A stretch of DNA of 64,000 nucleotides. Source: UBA11574 sp964591175. Its GTDB lineage: Bacteria > Desulfobacterota > Desulfobacteria > Desulfobacterales > UBA11574. Under the pieces are notes generated by a model that saw only the letters and a list, made by a program, of their open reading frames with translations, did no database searches and was not told the DNA's origin. Positions 1 through 8,686 of the stretch are shown here, in pieces. The position numbers and the translations under genes were made by a program. The DNA lies in the NCBI GenBank assembly GCA_964591175.1, contig CAZQAF010000005.1, positions 1-64,000 of the forward strand, in the 5' to 3' direction. Position 1 is the first letter of the stretch. Each line of letters starts with the position of its first letter.

Positions 1-2
1 GG

Positions 3-161
3 GGTTGGCGGTTGTGGTATATGCCAGGCCCTTTTTTTATGGATACCCATCGTTCGGCAGCGGCTTCGCTGAAGATCAAAAAACCCGGCACTTTGTTTGC
101 TACGGCCCTGTGCAACATCCACGGTCTTTGGGAAAATGCCAAGGTGATCAGCGTCAAATAA
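3..161 (+). CDS. Superoxide-reductase-like (class II SORL) protein, C-terminal end
   Basis: The frame is open from the window edge and ends with TAA at 159-161, so only about 52 C-terminal residues are visible. They end in ATALCNIHGLWENAK. The C-N-x-H arrangement followed by GLWE matches the C-terminal iron-binding motif of desulfoferrodoxin and superoxide reductase, where the Cys and His ligate the catalytic iron. Enzymes of this family reduce superoxide to peroxide in anaerobes. The upstream part is missing, so a redox partner domain or an export signal cannot be judged. An intrinsic terminator follows at 178-203. A longer open frame over the same bases (5-307) has no recognisable motif and runs through that terminator, so I prefer this frame. 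Confidence 0.6.
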   Translation, partial: GWRLWYMPGPFFMDTHRSAAASLKIKKPGTLFATALCNIHGLWENAKVISVK

Positions 162-177
162 TTGTAGAAACACTGAG

Positions 178-212
178 TGCCGGGCGTGACGTTCGGCCCG
201 GCATTCTATTCT
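178..212 (+). terminator. Intrinsic terminator after the SOR-like gene
   Basis: A perfect 8-bp GC-rich stem (TGCCGGGC at 178-185 and GCCCGGCA at 196-203) encloses a 10-base loop and is followed by the T-rich tract TTCTATTCT. It lies 16 bases after the stop codon of the SOR-like gene. Confidence 0.7.
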
Positions 213-351
213 CCCATTCTCTTCAATACGCTTTTACCGGCCAGCATACCTGCAAGCAAACATCTCACGGCTGTTTCCTTCAAGGACTTTTACATTTAAC
301 GGAATAAATAAGATCCTACACTTGTTTCGATACCATTCAAAATATAAGGTG

Positions 352-380
352 TTGATTTTGACTTTAAAGTCATATATAGG
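352..380 (+). promoter_or_regulatory. Candidate promoter with a palindromic operator for the HNH gene
   Basis: A -35-like TTGATT (352-357) is 17 bases from a -10-like TATAGG (375-380). Between them lies a perfect 14-bp palindrome, TGACTTTAAAGTCA, at 359-372, where a repressor dimer could sit. The coding start is 32 bases downstream. The hexamers are only moderate matches. Confidence 0.4.
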
Positions 381-411
381 AATTTTGGAAAATTGATTAT
401 AGGAGAAAAGT

Positions 412-918
412 ATGGCTCAGTGCGTTCTTCTGAATGCCGACTATACCTTTTTGAATGTGGTGAACTGGAGACGGGCGATGTGTCTGATCGCCAAAGGGAA
501 GGTACAGGTTTTAAGGCATTCCGGAAAAATTGTCAGAACCGCGGAAGGTATAGTTATTAAAATCCCGGCAGTCATGCGTCTTCTGAAAATTATCCGAAGC
601 CTTTACATCAACAGAGTGCCGTTTAGCAAAAAAAATGTATTCATCAGAGACGGTTTCAGATGCGCTTATTGCGGAAATTTTCATGGAAGGCTTACCATTG
701 ACCATATCATTCCAAAATCAAAAGGCGGCAAAACCACCTTTGAAAACTGTGTTTCGTCCTGTAAGCCGTGCAACAACCTTAAAGGGGGGAGGACACCCTC
801 GGAAGCCCGTATGTACCTCAAAGTTCAAGCATACCAGCCGACGATCGCCGAATTTTTAAGCCTGAAGGTTAAAAAGCTCGGCATCAATGAAGTGCTGAAG
901 GATTTGGGAATATATTAA
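412..918 (+). CDS. HNH endonuclease family protein
   Basis: This 168-residue protein has a C-terminal HNH nuclease fold with a zinc knuckle: FRCAYCG (Cys84, Cys87), the catalytic-type LTIDHIIPKSKGG (Asp97-His98), then SSCKPCNNLKGG (Cys117, Cys120). The N-terminal 75 residues (LLNADYTFLNVVNWRRA) are typical of the free-standing bacterial HNH family found widely in Desulfobacterota and cyanobacteria. Its cellular role is not established. It is not inside an intron, prophage or restriction cassette here. The ATG is preceded by AGGAGA about 7 bases upstream. It forms a single-gene unit between a palindromic promoter and the terminator at 960-992. The nuclease fold is confident, the DNA target unknown. 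Confidence 0.85.
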   Translation: MAQCVLLNADYTFLNVVNWRRAMCLIAKGKVQVLRHSGKIVRTAEGIVIKIPAVMRLLKIIRSLYINRVPFSKKNVFIRDGFRCAYCGNFHGRLTIDHIIPKSKGGKTTFENCVSSCKPCNNLKGGRTPSEARMYLKVQAYQPTIAEFLSLKVKKLGINEVLKDLGIY

Positions 919-959
919 AGCCGATTTTCGTAGTACCCCCGATGAATATTGTTTGATCT

Positions 960-992
960 AAAGCCCGGACCTTGATCTGTTCGGGCTTTTTC
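960..992 (+). terminator. Intrinsic terminator after the HNH gene
   Basis: An AAAGCCCG stem pairs with CGGGCTTT, separated by a loop of about 14 bases (GACCTTGATCTGTT), and runs straight into TTTTTC. It starts about 40 bases after the HNH stop codon. Confidence 0.75.
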
Positions 993-1029
993 GTGGACGC
1001 GCCGGTTAAAGTTCTATTCGTCTATTTTC

Positions 1030-1058
1030 TTGACAGAAAAATATTTTGAAAGTACGTT
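1030..1058 (+). promoter_or_regulatory. Candidate promoter for ileS
   Basis: A perfect -35 TTGACA (1030-1035) is followed after 17 bases by a weak -10 TACGTT (1053-1058), inside a very A/T-rich stretch 38 bases before the ileS start. The -10 matches poorly, and the AT-rich bases further downstream could hold the true one. Confidence 0.35.
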
Positions 1059-1095
1059 TCAATATTTAATATAAAAACCCGGTTTTGGAGGTTAT

Positions 1096-3888
1096 ATGGA
1101 CTATAAAGCGACACTCAATCTTCCGAAAACGAAATTTCCCATGAAAGCCAGTTTGGCAAAGCGTGAGCCCGAGCAGTTGAAGTCCTGGGAAGAGGAGATG
1201 CTATATCAAAAGATCAGACAAGCTTCTAAAGGCCGTGAACCGTTCATATTACATGACGGTCCGCCTTATGCAAACGGTCATATTCATATTGGTACCGCGC
1301 TCAACAAGATCCTGAAGGACTTTATTGTCCGTTCGCGACAAATGAGCGGTTTTGATGCTGTTTATGTACCGGGGTGGGATTGTCACGGGCTTCCTGTTGA
1401 ACACAACGTTGAAAAAGAACTCGGTGAAAGAAAATTAACAATGGGTCAAGCCGAGATCCGAAGGCAATGCCGGACTTATGCTGAAAAATATATCGATATA
1501 CAGCGGGAAGAATTCAAACGACTGGGTGTCATGGGGGAATGGGACAATCCGTATTTAACCATGAATTATGCCTACGAAGCGACGATTGCCCGTGAGTGCA
1601 ATAAATTTGCGATGGAGGGAAGTCTTTTTAGAAGTAAAAAACCCATATACTGGTGTTGCAGTTGCAAGACGGCCCTGGCCGAGGCTGAAATCGAATATAA
1701 TGACGAATCATCGCCGTCTATATTTGTAAAATTTTTGCTTTTGGATGATATCAGTAAAAAGTATCCGAACCTGGCCGGTAAAAAGGTGTTTGTCGTTATC
1801 TGGACAACGACGCCCTGGACCCTTCCGGCCAATCTCGCCATCGCCCTTCATCCGGATATCGTATATACGGCCATTGATACAAAAAACGGTGAGGTTTTGA
1901 TTTTGGCAAAAGAACTGGTTCGAGATTGCATGAAAACCTTCGGGATTTCAAATTTTTCCGAGGTTGCCGAGATCGATGCCGCGACCCTCGAGCGAAAAAG
2001 ATGTCGGCATCCGATCTATGACCGCGAATCATTGATTATCCTTGGATCTCATGTAACGCTCGAGGCTGGAACAGGGTGCGTACACACGGCACCGGGACAT
2101 GGACGTGAAGATTATGAAGTAGGGCTTTTATATGATTTGGATGCATATTCTCCGGTAGATGACCGCGGCTGTTTTACGCAGGATGCGGAGTTTTTCAGCG
2201 GACAATTCGTCTTTGACGCCAATTCCGATATCATCGCCAATTTAGAAAAAAGCGGTGCGTTGATGGCCCAGGGAACGCTGGAACATTCCTATCCCCATTG
2301 CTGGCGATGTAAAAAGCCGGTTATTTTCCGGGCAACGCCCCAGTGGTTTATATCTATGGATAAAACAGGGCTTAGAAAAAATGCCCTTAAAGAAATCGAC
2401 AGAGTCACATGGATTCCATATTGGGGCAAAGAAAGAATTTACGGCATGATTGAAAATCGTCCGGACTGGTGTGTTTCAAGACAACGGGCCTGGGGCGTAC
2501 CGATTGCCATATTTTATTGTCAAAAATGCGGCACACTGTATTTAAACAAGAACATCGTCAATCATATCTATCGATTATTTGAAGAAAGCGGCGCCGACAT
2601 ATGGTTTGAAAAAAAAGTGGAAGAATTACTTCCTGAAAACGCTGTGTGTGAAACATGCGGCAATAAAACCTTTGCCAAAGAGGATGATATCCTGGATGTT
2701 TGGTTCGACTCCGGAGTCAGTCATGCGGCGGTCCTGGAGCAACGCCCGAATCTCAGATGGCCCGCCGATCTTTATCTGGAAGGCAGTGATCAGCACCGGG
2801 GCTGGTTTCACAGCTCACTCCTTACGGCTGTCGGGACAAGGGGAAGCGCGCCCTATAAATCGGTATTGACACACGGTTTTGTTGTCGATGCCAAGGGCAA
2901 AAAAATGTCCAAATCCCTGGGGAATGTCGTGGCGCCTGAAGAAGTGATCAAACGGCATGGCGCCGAGATTCTCCGCTTGTGGGTATCTGCATCGGACTAC
3001 AGGGATGATATTCGTATCTCCGAAAATATATTAAAACAATTGAGCGACGCTTACAGAAGAATCAGAAATACCTGCCGTTTTTTATTGGGCAATCTGTATG
3101 ATTTCAACCCTGAAAGGGATGGTATCTCCTATGATATGTTGTTTGAGATGGACCGATTTGCACTTCACAGACTTCAGGAGTTGATTCAAAGGACTCGAAG
3201 AGCCTATGAAACTTATGAATTTCACATTATTTATCATGCGCTTTATAATTACTGCATCGTCGACCTTTCTGCTTTTTACCTGGATATCCTCAAAGACCGT
3301 CTGTACACATCGCCGTCTCAATCCATGGGCAGAAGAAGCGCACAGACCGTTATCCATAGCATCCTGGACGCCCTTGCCAGGCTGATGGCGCCGATACTCG
3401 CATTTACGGCCGAAGAAATATGGCATTTTATACCGCGTCAAATACAGAACTCGCAAAGTGTTCACCTGACATCCTTGCCGGTGGTCAAAGCGGAATGGAA
3501 GAATGAAGAATTGGCGCAAAAATGGAGACAACTCATTAAAGTTCGGGGAGAAGTGACCAAGGCGCTTGAGGAGGCGCGGGTAAAAAAAATAATCGGGCAT
3601 TCTTTGGATGCCGCTATTATCATTTATGCGGATGATGATCTGTATGATATCCTTGAGCCGTATAAGAACGACCTAAAAATGATGCTCATCGTTTCAGAGG
3701 CGTCCCTGATCAAAGGCATAGCGTCTGATGTGTCGTTTAAAAGCCTGGATATTGAAGGCTTATCGATACGGGTTGAAACGGCATCCGGCGAAAAATGTGA
3801 GCGGTGCTGGATACGGGATGTCTCCGTTGGAGCGGACTCAGAGCAGCCGACGATCTGCAATCGGTGCCGGAATGCACTGAAAGCATAA
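1096..3888 (+). CDS. ileS: Isoleucine--tRNA ligase
   Basis: This cytoplasmic class I aminoacyl-tRNA synthetase charges tRNA-Ile and edits mischarged valine. At 930 residues it has the usual bacterial length. The HIGH motif appears as HIHIG around residues 62-66 and the KMSKS loop (KKMSKSLGN) around 603. The large CP1 editing insertion lies between them (TTTPWTLPAN, HTAPGHG). The C-terminus carries the zinc-binding CERCW and CNRC cysteines, as in E. coli IleRS. The ATG has a GGAGG site 8 bases upstream. lspA starts 30 bases after the stop. The ileS-lspA pairing is common in proteobacteria and suggests co-transcription. Confidence 0.97.
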   Translation: MDYKATLNLPKTKFPMKASLAKREPEQLKSWEEEMLYQKIRQASKGREPFILHDGPPYANGHIHIGTALNKILKDFIVRSRQMSGFDAVYVPGWDCHGLPVEHNVEKELGERKLTMGQAEIRRQCRTYAEKYIDIQREEFKRLGVMGEWDNPYLTMNYAYEATIARECNKFAMEGSLFRSKKPIYWCCSCKTALAEAEIEYNDESSPSIFVKFLLLDDISKKYPNLAGKKVFVVIWTTTPWTLPANLAIALHPDIVYTAIDTKNGEVLILAKELVRDCMKTFGISNFSEVAEIDAATLERKRCRHPIYDRESLIILGSHVTLEAGTGCVHTAPGHGREDYEVGLLYDLDAYSPVDDRGCFTQDAEFFSGQFVFDANSDIIANLEKSGALMAQGTLEHSYPHCWRCKKPVIFRATPQWFISMDKTGLRKNALKEIDRVTWIPYWGKERIYGMIENRPDWCVSRQRAWGVPIAIFYCQKCGTLYLNKNIVNHIYRLFEESGADIWFEKKVEELLPENAVCETCGNKTFAKEDDILDVWFDSGVSHAAVLEQRPNLRWPADLYLEGSDQHRGWFHSSLLTAVGTRGSAPYKSVLTHGFVVDAKGKKMSKSLGNVVAPEEVIKRHGAEILRLWVSASDYRDDIRISENILKQLSDAYRRIRNTCRFLLGNLYDFNPERDGISYDMLFEMDRFALHRLQELIQRTRRAYETYEFHIIYHALYNYCIVDLSAFYLDILKDRLYTSPSQSMGRRSAQTVIHSILDALARLMAPILAFTAEEIWHFIPRQIQNSQSVHLTSLPVVKAEWKNEELAQKWRQLIKVRGEVTKALEEARVKKIIGHSLDAAIIIYADDDLYDILEPYKNDLKMMLIVSEASLIKGIASDVSFKSLDIEGLSIRVETASGEKCERCWIRDVSVGADSEQPTICNRCRNALKA

Positions 3889-3918
3889 AAATACCGCTTA
3901 TTCTTTAAAAGGGTCAAA

Positions 3919-4443
3919 TTGAAGGTGCGTTTAAATTTTTTAGATTCGGACGGATCCGACGCCAAGCACGGCAAATATATAAAGCTGTTGGTTATTTCCG
4001 GCCTGGTTGTTATACTCGACCAAATAACAAAACTTTGGATAATAAAAAAAATTCCCTTATTTCATTCCATTACCGTGATTCCCGGATTTTTCAACATCAC
4101 CCATATACTTAACCCCGGTGGTGCTTTCGGGTTCTTGGCGCATCAAAATTCACATTTTCGTAATGTGCTTTTTCTTCTGGCTTCATCAATTGCGATTTGT
4201 TTTATTTATTTCTTTTATAAGAACGTATACAAGACACAACCACTTCTTGCTTCGGGCCTTGCTTTAATATTCGGAGGCGCCGTCGGCAATTTGATCGACA
4301 GAATTCGATTCGGAAAGGTCATTGATTTTTTGGATTTTTATATCGGCAACCACCACTGGCCTGCGTTTAATGTGGCTGACAGTGCGATCACGGTCGGCAT
4401 CACTGTTTTTGTGTTTCATCTTCTCTTTAAAAAATTGCCGTAA
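3919..4443 (+). CDS. lspA: Lipoprotein signal peptidase (signal peptidase II)
   Basis: This inner-membrane aspartyl protease cleaves signal peptides from diacylglyceryl-prolipoproteins. The 174 residues contain four hydrophobic helices, DQITK (Asp34), NPGGAFG, GNLIDRIRFGKVIDF and FNVADSAI. Asp136 (VIDF) and Asp154 (VADS) correspond to the catalytic pair. I take the TTG at 3919 as the start because AAAGGG lies 5-6 bases upstream. A GTG two codons later (3925) is a possible alternative. It follows ileS directly. Probable substrates in this window include the secretin lipoprotein (27969) and the glycine-zipper lipoprotein (52793). Confidence 0.93.
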   Translation: MKVRLNFLDSDGSDAKHGKYIKLLVISGLVVILDQITKLWIIKKIPLFHSITVIPGFFNITHILNPGGAFGFLAHQNSHFRNVLFLLASSIAICFIYFFYKNVYKTQPLLASGLALIFGGAVGNLIDRIRFGKVIDFLDFYIGNHHWPAFNVADSAITVGITVFVFHLLFKKLP

Positions 4444-4566
4444 GACTTTATTGTCCTACTTTCTAAAAGAACTTTCTACAAAACAAATACCTTTTGGGTA
4501 ATCAAGGCTCGGTCTTTTCTCCGGCCTCTAGACTCACGGGCTGGAAGCTGAGCTGGGATTTTTACA

Positions 4567-6045
4567 ATGCCTGAAATTCACTACAAAGAGCTGGATCGTT
4601 ATCTGAAAAAAATTAAAGAAAACCAAAAGACCAAAGGGTTTTCGCCGGTATACCTGATTTATGGTGAAACCCTGTTGTATAAAAATACACTTGAGGTTCT
4701 TCTCGATGCTTTAATTCCGCCAAATCTTAGAAGTTTTAATTACCACGCGATAGACGGAGAAAATGATCATATCGAAGAGGTTGTCGAACGGATAAACACC
4801 TATTCGCTTCTATCCGGTCCGAGAGTCGTTGCGCTTTGCGATTCCAAGATATTCTATTCGAAACAGAATGAAGGACTACTGCTTGAGAAAGCCCAAAACG
4901 CCTATAAGGACCAAAATATGAATCAGGCGGCAACATCCCTTCTGACGCTTTTGGGTCTTTTAAACCTGTCGCTGGATGATATCGATGAGACCCATAAAAA
5001 AAAGATCTTCAAAATGGGAATCGATAAGCCGGAGGAGACCCAATGGCTTGATCAGACCTTAAAATTTTGCAAGGAAAACCGACTTTCCATTCCCTCCGGA
5101 GGATACAAAGCCGATCTTTTGCAGCGCGCTATAGAAAAAGGATTTCCTGAAAGAAATCATCTGGTCATTACCGCCGACATGGTGGATAAGCGCCGCAAGC
5201 TTTTTAAAATTATAAAAGAATATGGCCTTATTATTGACTGCTCCGTGCCGAAAGGGGATCGAAGGGCGGATAAGATCGCCCAGGAAGCGGTGCTTTCCGA
5301 AAGAATGGAAACCCTTCTTAGCCGATACGGTAAGGTAATGAATAAGAGAGCATACCAGGACTTGTATGCCTTGACCGGATTTGATATCGACACTTTTTCT
5401 GATAATCTGGAAAAGCTGATTGACTTTGTGGGCCATGAAAAAGTGATCACCGCGGAAGATGTCGCGTTTTTATTAAAACGTACCCGAAAGGATGCCATAT
5501 ATGAGTTGACGAATGCGGTGGCCGATCGAAATGCCGAACGGGCGCTCTTTTTTTTAAACTCGCTTTTGCTGGAAAATTTTCATCCGCTTCAGATTCTGGC
5601 TTCGATCACCAATCAGATCAGAAAGCTGGTTGTACTCAAGGATTTTGTGGAAAGTTCTCATGGCAGTGCGTGGTATCCCGGAATGCCGTATGCTCAGTTT
5701 GCAGACCGTATGATGGCGGCAGTTCAGTCATACAACAAAGAATTTATGGATCGGATTTCAAAATCCAATGAGATGCTCTCAGAAGATATGAACGGAGATG
5801 CCAAGAAGACTAAAAAAGGGCGCGAGGCTAAAAGAGGTTTGCCGGACACGGATCTTGAGATTGCCGTCAACCCTTATCCTGTGTATAAACTGATGTTGAA
5901 TACGGAAAAATATACTAAAAATGAACTTATCGAAGCTTTGGCGCATCTGAGTCAGGCCGATGTTCGACTCAAATACACAAAGCAAAAACCCAAGACAGTA
6001 CTGGAAGAAATTATTTTCCGGATGTGTCATACCTCGAGGGTATAA
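4567..6045 (+). CDS. holA: DNA polymerase III delta subunit (HolA-like), enlarged
   Basis: The clamp-loader delta subunit opens the beta sliding clamp. The N-terminus (VYLIYGETLLYKNTLEVLL) and the later LTNAVADRNAERALFFLNSLL ... LQILASITNQIRKL region match the family's nucleotide-binding-like and collar domains. At 492 residues it is about 150 longer than E. coli delta. The extra sequence is mainly a block around residues 105-190, rich in charged residues, and a basic insertion near residue 410 (DAKKTKKGREAKRG). It may be a lineage-specific version. The start is an ATG with only a weak ribosome-binding site. A small gene follows 21 bases after its stop. Family assignment is good, the role of the insertions unknown. 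Confidence 0.8.
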   Translation: MPEIHYKELDRYLKKIKENQKTKGFSPVYLIYGETLLYKNTLEVLLDALIPPNLRSFNYHAIDGENDHIEEVVERINTYSLLSGPRVVALCDSKIFYSKQNEGLLLEKAQNAYKDQNMNQAATSLLTLLGLLNLSLDDIDETHKKKIFKMGIDKPEETQWLDQTLKFCKENRLSIPSGGYKADLLQRAIEKGFPERNHLVITADMVDKRRKLFKIIKEYGLIIDCSVPKGDRRADKIAQEAVLSERMETLLSRYGKVMNKRAYQDLYALTGFDIDTFSDNLEKLIDFVGHEKVITAEDVAFLLKRTRKDAIYELTNAVADRNAERALFFLNSLLLENFHPLQILASITNQIRKLVVLKDFVESSHGSAWYPGMPYAQFADRMMAAVQSYNKEFMDRISKSNEMLSEDMNGDAKKTKKGREAKRGLPDTDLEIAVNPYPVYKLMLNTEKYTKNELIEALAHLSQADVRLKYTKQKPKTVLEEIIFRMCHTSRV

Positions 6046-6066
6046 AACGCTAAAAGGAGAAACTGA

Positions 6067-6288
6067 GTGGGATTTATCAGACAGCAGGAGGAACGTTTGG
6101 CCGTAAGACTGTTGATTTGGCAGTATCAGAGGTTGAAGATTCCTGTGCCGGCGATGGCAGAACTGGAAAAACAGGCTGCCAGATTTGTTGAGGACGCCCA
6201 CCGAATTGCCCGTGATAGAGGACGAAATGTCGTATCCATTCTCAAAGAAATGATAAACGATATTAAAAAAGGAGGCGGCAGTACATAA
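6067..6288 (+). CDS. Small conserved hypothetical protein, 73 residues
   Basis: The GTG start has AAGGAGA 7 bases upstream, which supports translation. The product is a charged, helical protein (RQQEERLAVRLLIWQYQR ... ELEKQAARFVEDAHRIARDR) without a signal peptide or membrane segment. It begins 21 bases after holA, so it is probably co-transcribed. I do not recognise a named family. The amphipathic helices would suit a small binding or scaffold protein, but that is only inference. Confidence 0.6.
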   Translation: MGFIRQQEERLAVRLLIWQYQRLKIPVPAMAELEKQAARFVEDAHRIARDRGRNVVSILKEMINDIKKGGGST

Positions 6289-6429
6289 ACCAGCCCCTTT
6301 TAGAGCCGGTGTATTATTTTGTTGAAAAAGAAGAATCATTATGGTATTCAGCCACATCGATCAAAGGATTATATCTTGTTATTCTATTTAAAACAGCAGG
6401 TTAAATAGTATCGAGAAAAGGAGGCCGTC

Positions 6430-7602
6430 ATGCGAAAAAGTTGGGTGTTTATTATTTCCTGTATCGTGATCAGTTTGTTTTTTATCCCTTCCGCCTGGTG
6501 TAAGACAAAAGCCATCAAGATCGGGATCAATGCCCCAATGACCGGAGATATTCCAAAAGTGGGCGAGGGCACGAAATATGCCGCTGAGATGTGGCTCGAA
6601 GATATTAAGGCCGCCGGTGGAATAGAGGTCGGCGGAAAGAAGTATCCCGTAAAGCTGGTTATCGAAGACAATGAATCCAAAGCGGAATCGGCCGTAAAAG
6701 TCAATACCAAGATGATTACCGAGGATGAAGTTCTGGTCATTGTCGGACCCCAGTCTTCCAAGCAGGCGATCCCGGCAGGAGAAGTCGCCAATAACTATAA
6801 AACCCCCATGATCAGCCCGTGGTCCACCAATCCTGACACCACCAAGGACCGCCCCTATGTATTTCGCGGCTGCTTCCTCGATCCTTTTCAGGGGCCGGTA
6901 CTGGCCAACTTTATTAAAGATGAATTTGGGTTTACGAAGGCCGCGGTGCTCTATGATGTGGCCAGTGATTATCCCAAGGGACTTGCCGAATTTTTTAAAA
7001 AAGCCTGGGAAAAGCAAAACGGGCCTGGATCGGTTGTGGCTTTTGAAAGTTTTACCACAAAAGATGCGGATTTTAGCTCCCAGTTGACAAAGATTATAAA
7101 ATCGGGAGCCCAGGTTCTGTTCACGCCTCAATACTACAATGAAGTGGCCTTGATTGTGCAACAGGCCCATGAGTTGGGTTGGAACAAACCGATTGTAGGA
7201 AGCGACAGTTGGGGTTCGGCGGAGACCGTGCAGCTTTGCGGTAAAGATTGCTACGGGCTTTTTTTCAGTACACATTATGCTGCAGCGGGCGCCAAGGGGG
7301 CGACCATGACATTTATCGATCGGTATAATAAAAAATACGGATATGTGCCGGATGATGTGGCGGCGCTGACATGGGATTCCCTGGGAATCGTCAAGACAGC
7401 CATCGAGCATGTCGGCAAATTGACGGGCAACATCGAAAAGGATCGTAAGAATGTCCGTGATGCCATGGCCAAGGTCAAAGAATATGACGGCATTACCGGT
7501 AAAATGACCTTTACCGAAAACGGAGATCCCATAAAATGCGCCGTCATCGTCAGGATCAGTAATAAAGGCGAATACGAGTTTTATAAATCTGTTTGCCCGT
7601 AG
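6430..7602 (+). CDS. livJ: Branched-chain amino acid ABC transporter, periplasmic binding protein
   Basis: This 390-residue periplasmic binding protein of the Leu/Ile/Val type (type I fold, receptor-ligand-binding family) captures ligand for the LivHMGF importer encoded just downstream. An N-terminal signal peptide (residues 1-24, SAWC before KTKAIKIGIN) is followed by the typical IGINAPMTGD start of the mature protein, VIVGPQSSKQAIPAGEVANN, and DAVAALTWDS-like residues near the C-terminus. The ATG has AAGGAGG 7 bases upstream. A strong intrinsic terminator lies between this gene and livH. The exact ligand could be another small amide or amino acid. Confidence 0.92.
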   Translation: MRKSWVFIISCIVISLFFIPSAWCKTKAIKIGINAPMTGDIPKVGEGTKYAAEMWLEDIKAAGGIEVGGKKYPVKLVIEDNESKAESAVKVNTKMITEDEVLVIVGPQSSKQAIPAGEVANNYKTPMISPWSTNPDTTKDRPYVFRGCFLDPFQGPVLANFIKDEFGFTKAAVLYDVASDYPKGLAEFFKKAWEKQNGPGSVVAFESFTTKDADFSSQLTKIIKSGAQVLFTPQYYNEVALIVQQAHELGWNKPIVGSDSWGSAETVQLCGKDCYGLFFSTHYAAAGAKGATMTFIDRYNKKYGYVPDDVAALTWDSLGIVKTAIEHVGKLTGNIEKDRKNVRDAMAKVKEYDGITGKMTFTENGDPIKCAVIVRISNKGEYEFYKSVCP

Positions 7603-7694
7603 AGGCGGATTTAGACGACCATAATGTGTTTTCAAAATTGGTGGTCGCCGGATTGTTTCAGCCCGAGGCTGCTGTTTCATTTTTAAAAAAATAA

Positions 7695-7734
7695 AGGCGG
7701 GCCAGGGCAATGTGCCCTGAGCCCGCTTTTTTTT
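7695..7734 (+). terminator. Intrinsic terminator between livJ and livH
   Basis: The stem-loop pairs GCGGGC with GCCCGC, has an inner CAGGGC/GCCCTG stem, and runs into eight T residues (7727-7734). It sits inside the transport operon, after the binding-protein gene and 26 bases before livH. Partial read-through would give more binding protein than permease. Confidence 0.85.
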
Positions 7735-7759
7735 GAATGAATAAGGGAGAGTCCGTTTA

Positions 7760-8683
7760 ATGACATTTTTCTTCCAAAACCTGATCAACGCGTTACAATG
7801 GGGCAGTTTCTATGCACTGATCGCGCTGGGATACTCCATGGTGTACGGGATCCTGATGCTCTTTAATTTTGCACACGGCGATATTTTCATGGTCGGTGCT
7901 TATATCGGTTTTGGTGTGGCAACGGGCATCACGGCGCTGGCTTCATTGGGCGCCATCGTTCTGCCCAACTGGTTGATTCTGGTCTTGACCATTATCATTT
8001 CCATGTTTCTGACCTCCTTTGTCGGCATGCTTGTGGAAAGGCTGGGATACCGGCCGTTACGGGAAGCGCCCAGAGCATCGGCGGCCATCACCGGTTTGAT
8101 GATCGGCATCATCCTCGAGACCGGAAATCTGGCCCTGTTGGGCGCCCAAAGGGTCCGGTTTCCGACGCTGATTAAATCCGAGACATATAATATCAACGGC
8201 GTATTTGTCACCAATAAAAAGATTATGATCGTGGTTGTTTCCCTGATGCTGATGATGGCATTGCACCAGTTCGTTCGAAGAACCAAATGGGGAATGGCCA
8301 TGCGGGCCATGGCCTTTGACTTCGTCGTGGTACCTTTGATGGGCGTACCCGTAAACACCATCGCCGCAATGACGTTTGCCATCGGTTCCGCACTGGCGGC
8401 CGCTGCAGGAATTTTGTTTGGCGTTGCTTACCCGGTCTTGGATCCGTACATGGGAATTGTTTTCGGGTGGAAGGCGTTCGTAGCCGCGATATTAGGGGGC
8501 CGGGGCTCTGTTCTCGGCGCCACGCTGGCCGGATTTTTATTGGGTTTCATTGAAATATTCGTGGCAATGATTTTTCCCTCGACGCTGCGCGATTTAATTG
8601 CATACTCTATTATTCTGCTGATACTGACGTTCAGGCCCCACGGCTTTTTCGGCGAACCTTACAGCGCACGTTTGAGGCTCTGA
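7760..8683 (+). CDS. livH: Branched-chain amino acid ABC transporter permease LivH
   Basis: This 307-residue inner-membrane permease of the LivH family has about eight hydrophobic helices. It opens with the characteristic NALQWGSFYALIALGYSMVYG and holds FNFAHGDIFMVGAY. The ABC-interacting loop region WKAFVAAILGGRGSVLGA lies near the C-terminus. It pairs with LivM to form the channel. The ATG has AAGGGAG 8 bases upstream. livM begins 3 bases after the stop, so translation is probably coupled. Confidence 0.95.
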   Translation: MTFFFQNLINALQWGSFYALIALGYSMVYGILMLFNFAHGDIFMVGAYIGFGVATGITALASLGAIVLPNWLILVLTIIISMFLTSFVGMLVERLGYRPLREAPRASAAITGLMIGIILETGNLALLGAQRVRFPTLIKSETYNINGVFVTNKKIMIVVVSLMLMMALHQFVRRTKWGMAMRAMAFDFVVVPLMGVPVNTIAAMTFAIGSALAAAAGILFGVAYPVLDPYMGIVFGWKAFVAAILGGRGSVLGATLAGFLLGFIEIFVAMIFPSTLRDLIAYSIILLILTFRPHGFFGEPYSARLRL

Positions 8684-8686
8684 TCG

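Noticed and set aside
5..307. Open frame of 100 codons at the left edge
   Set aside because: It has no motif and reads through a clear intrinsic terminator. Another frame over the same bases gives the C-N-x-H end of a SOR-like protein.
6388..7788. 466-codon minus-strand frame antisense to livJ
   Set aside because: livJ on the plus strand is a clear family member with a signal peptide and ribosome-binding site. The antisense frame has odd composition and no domain.
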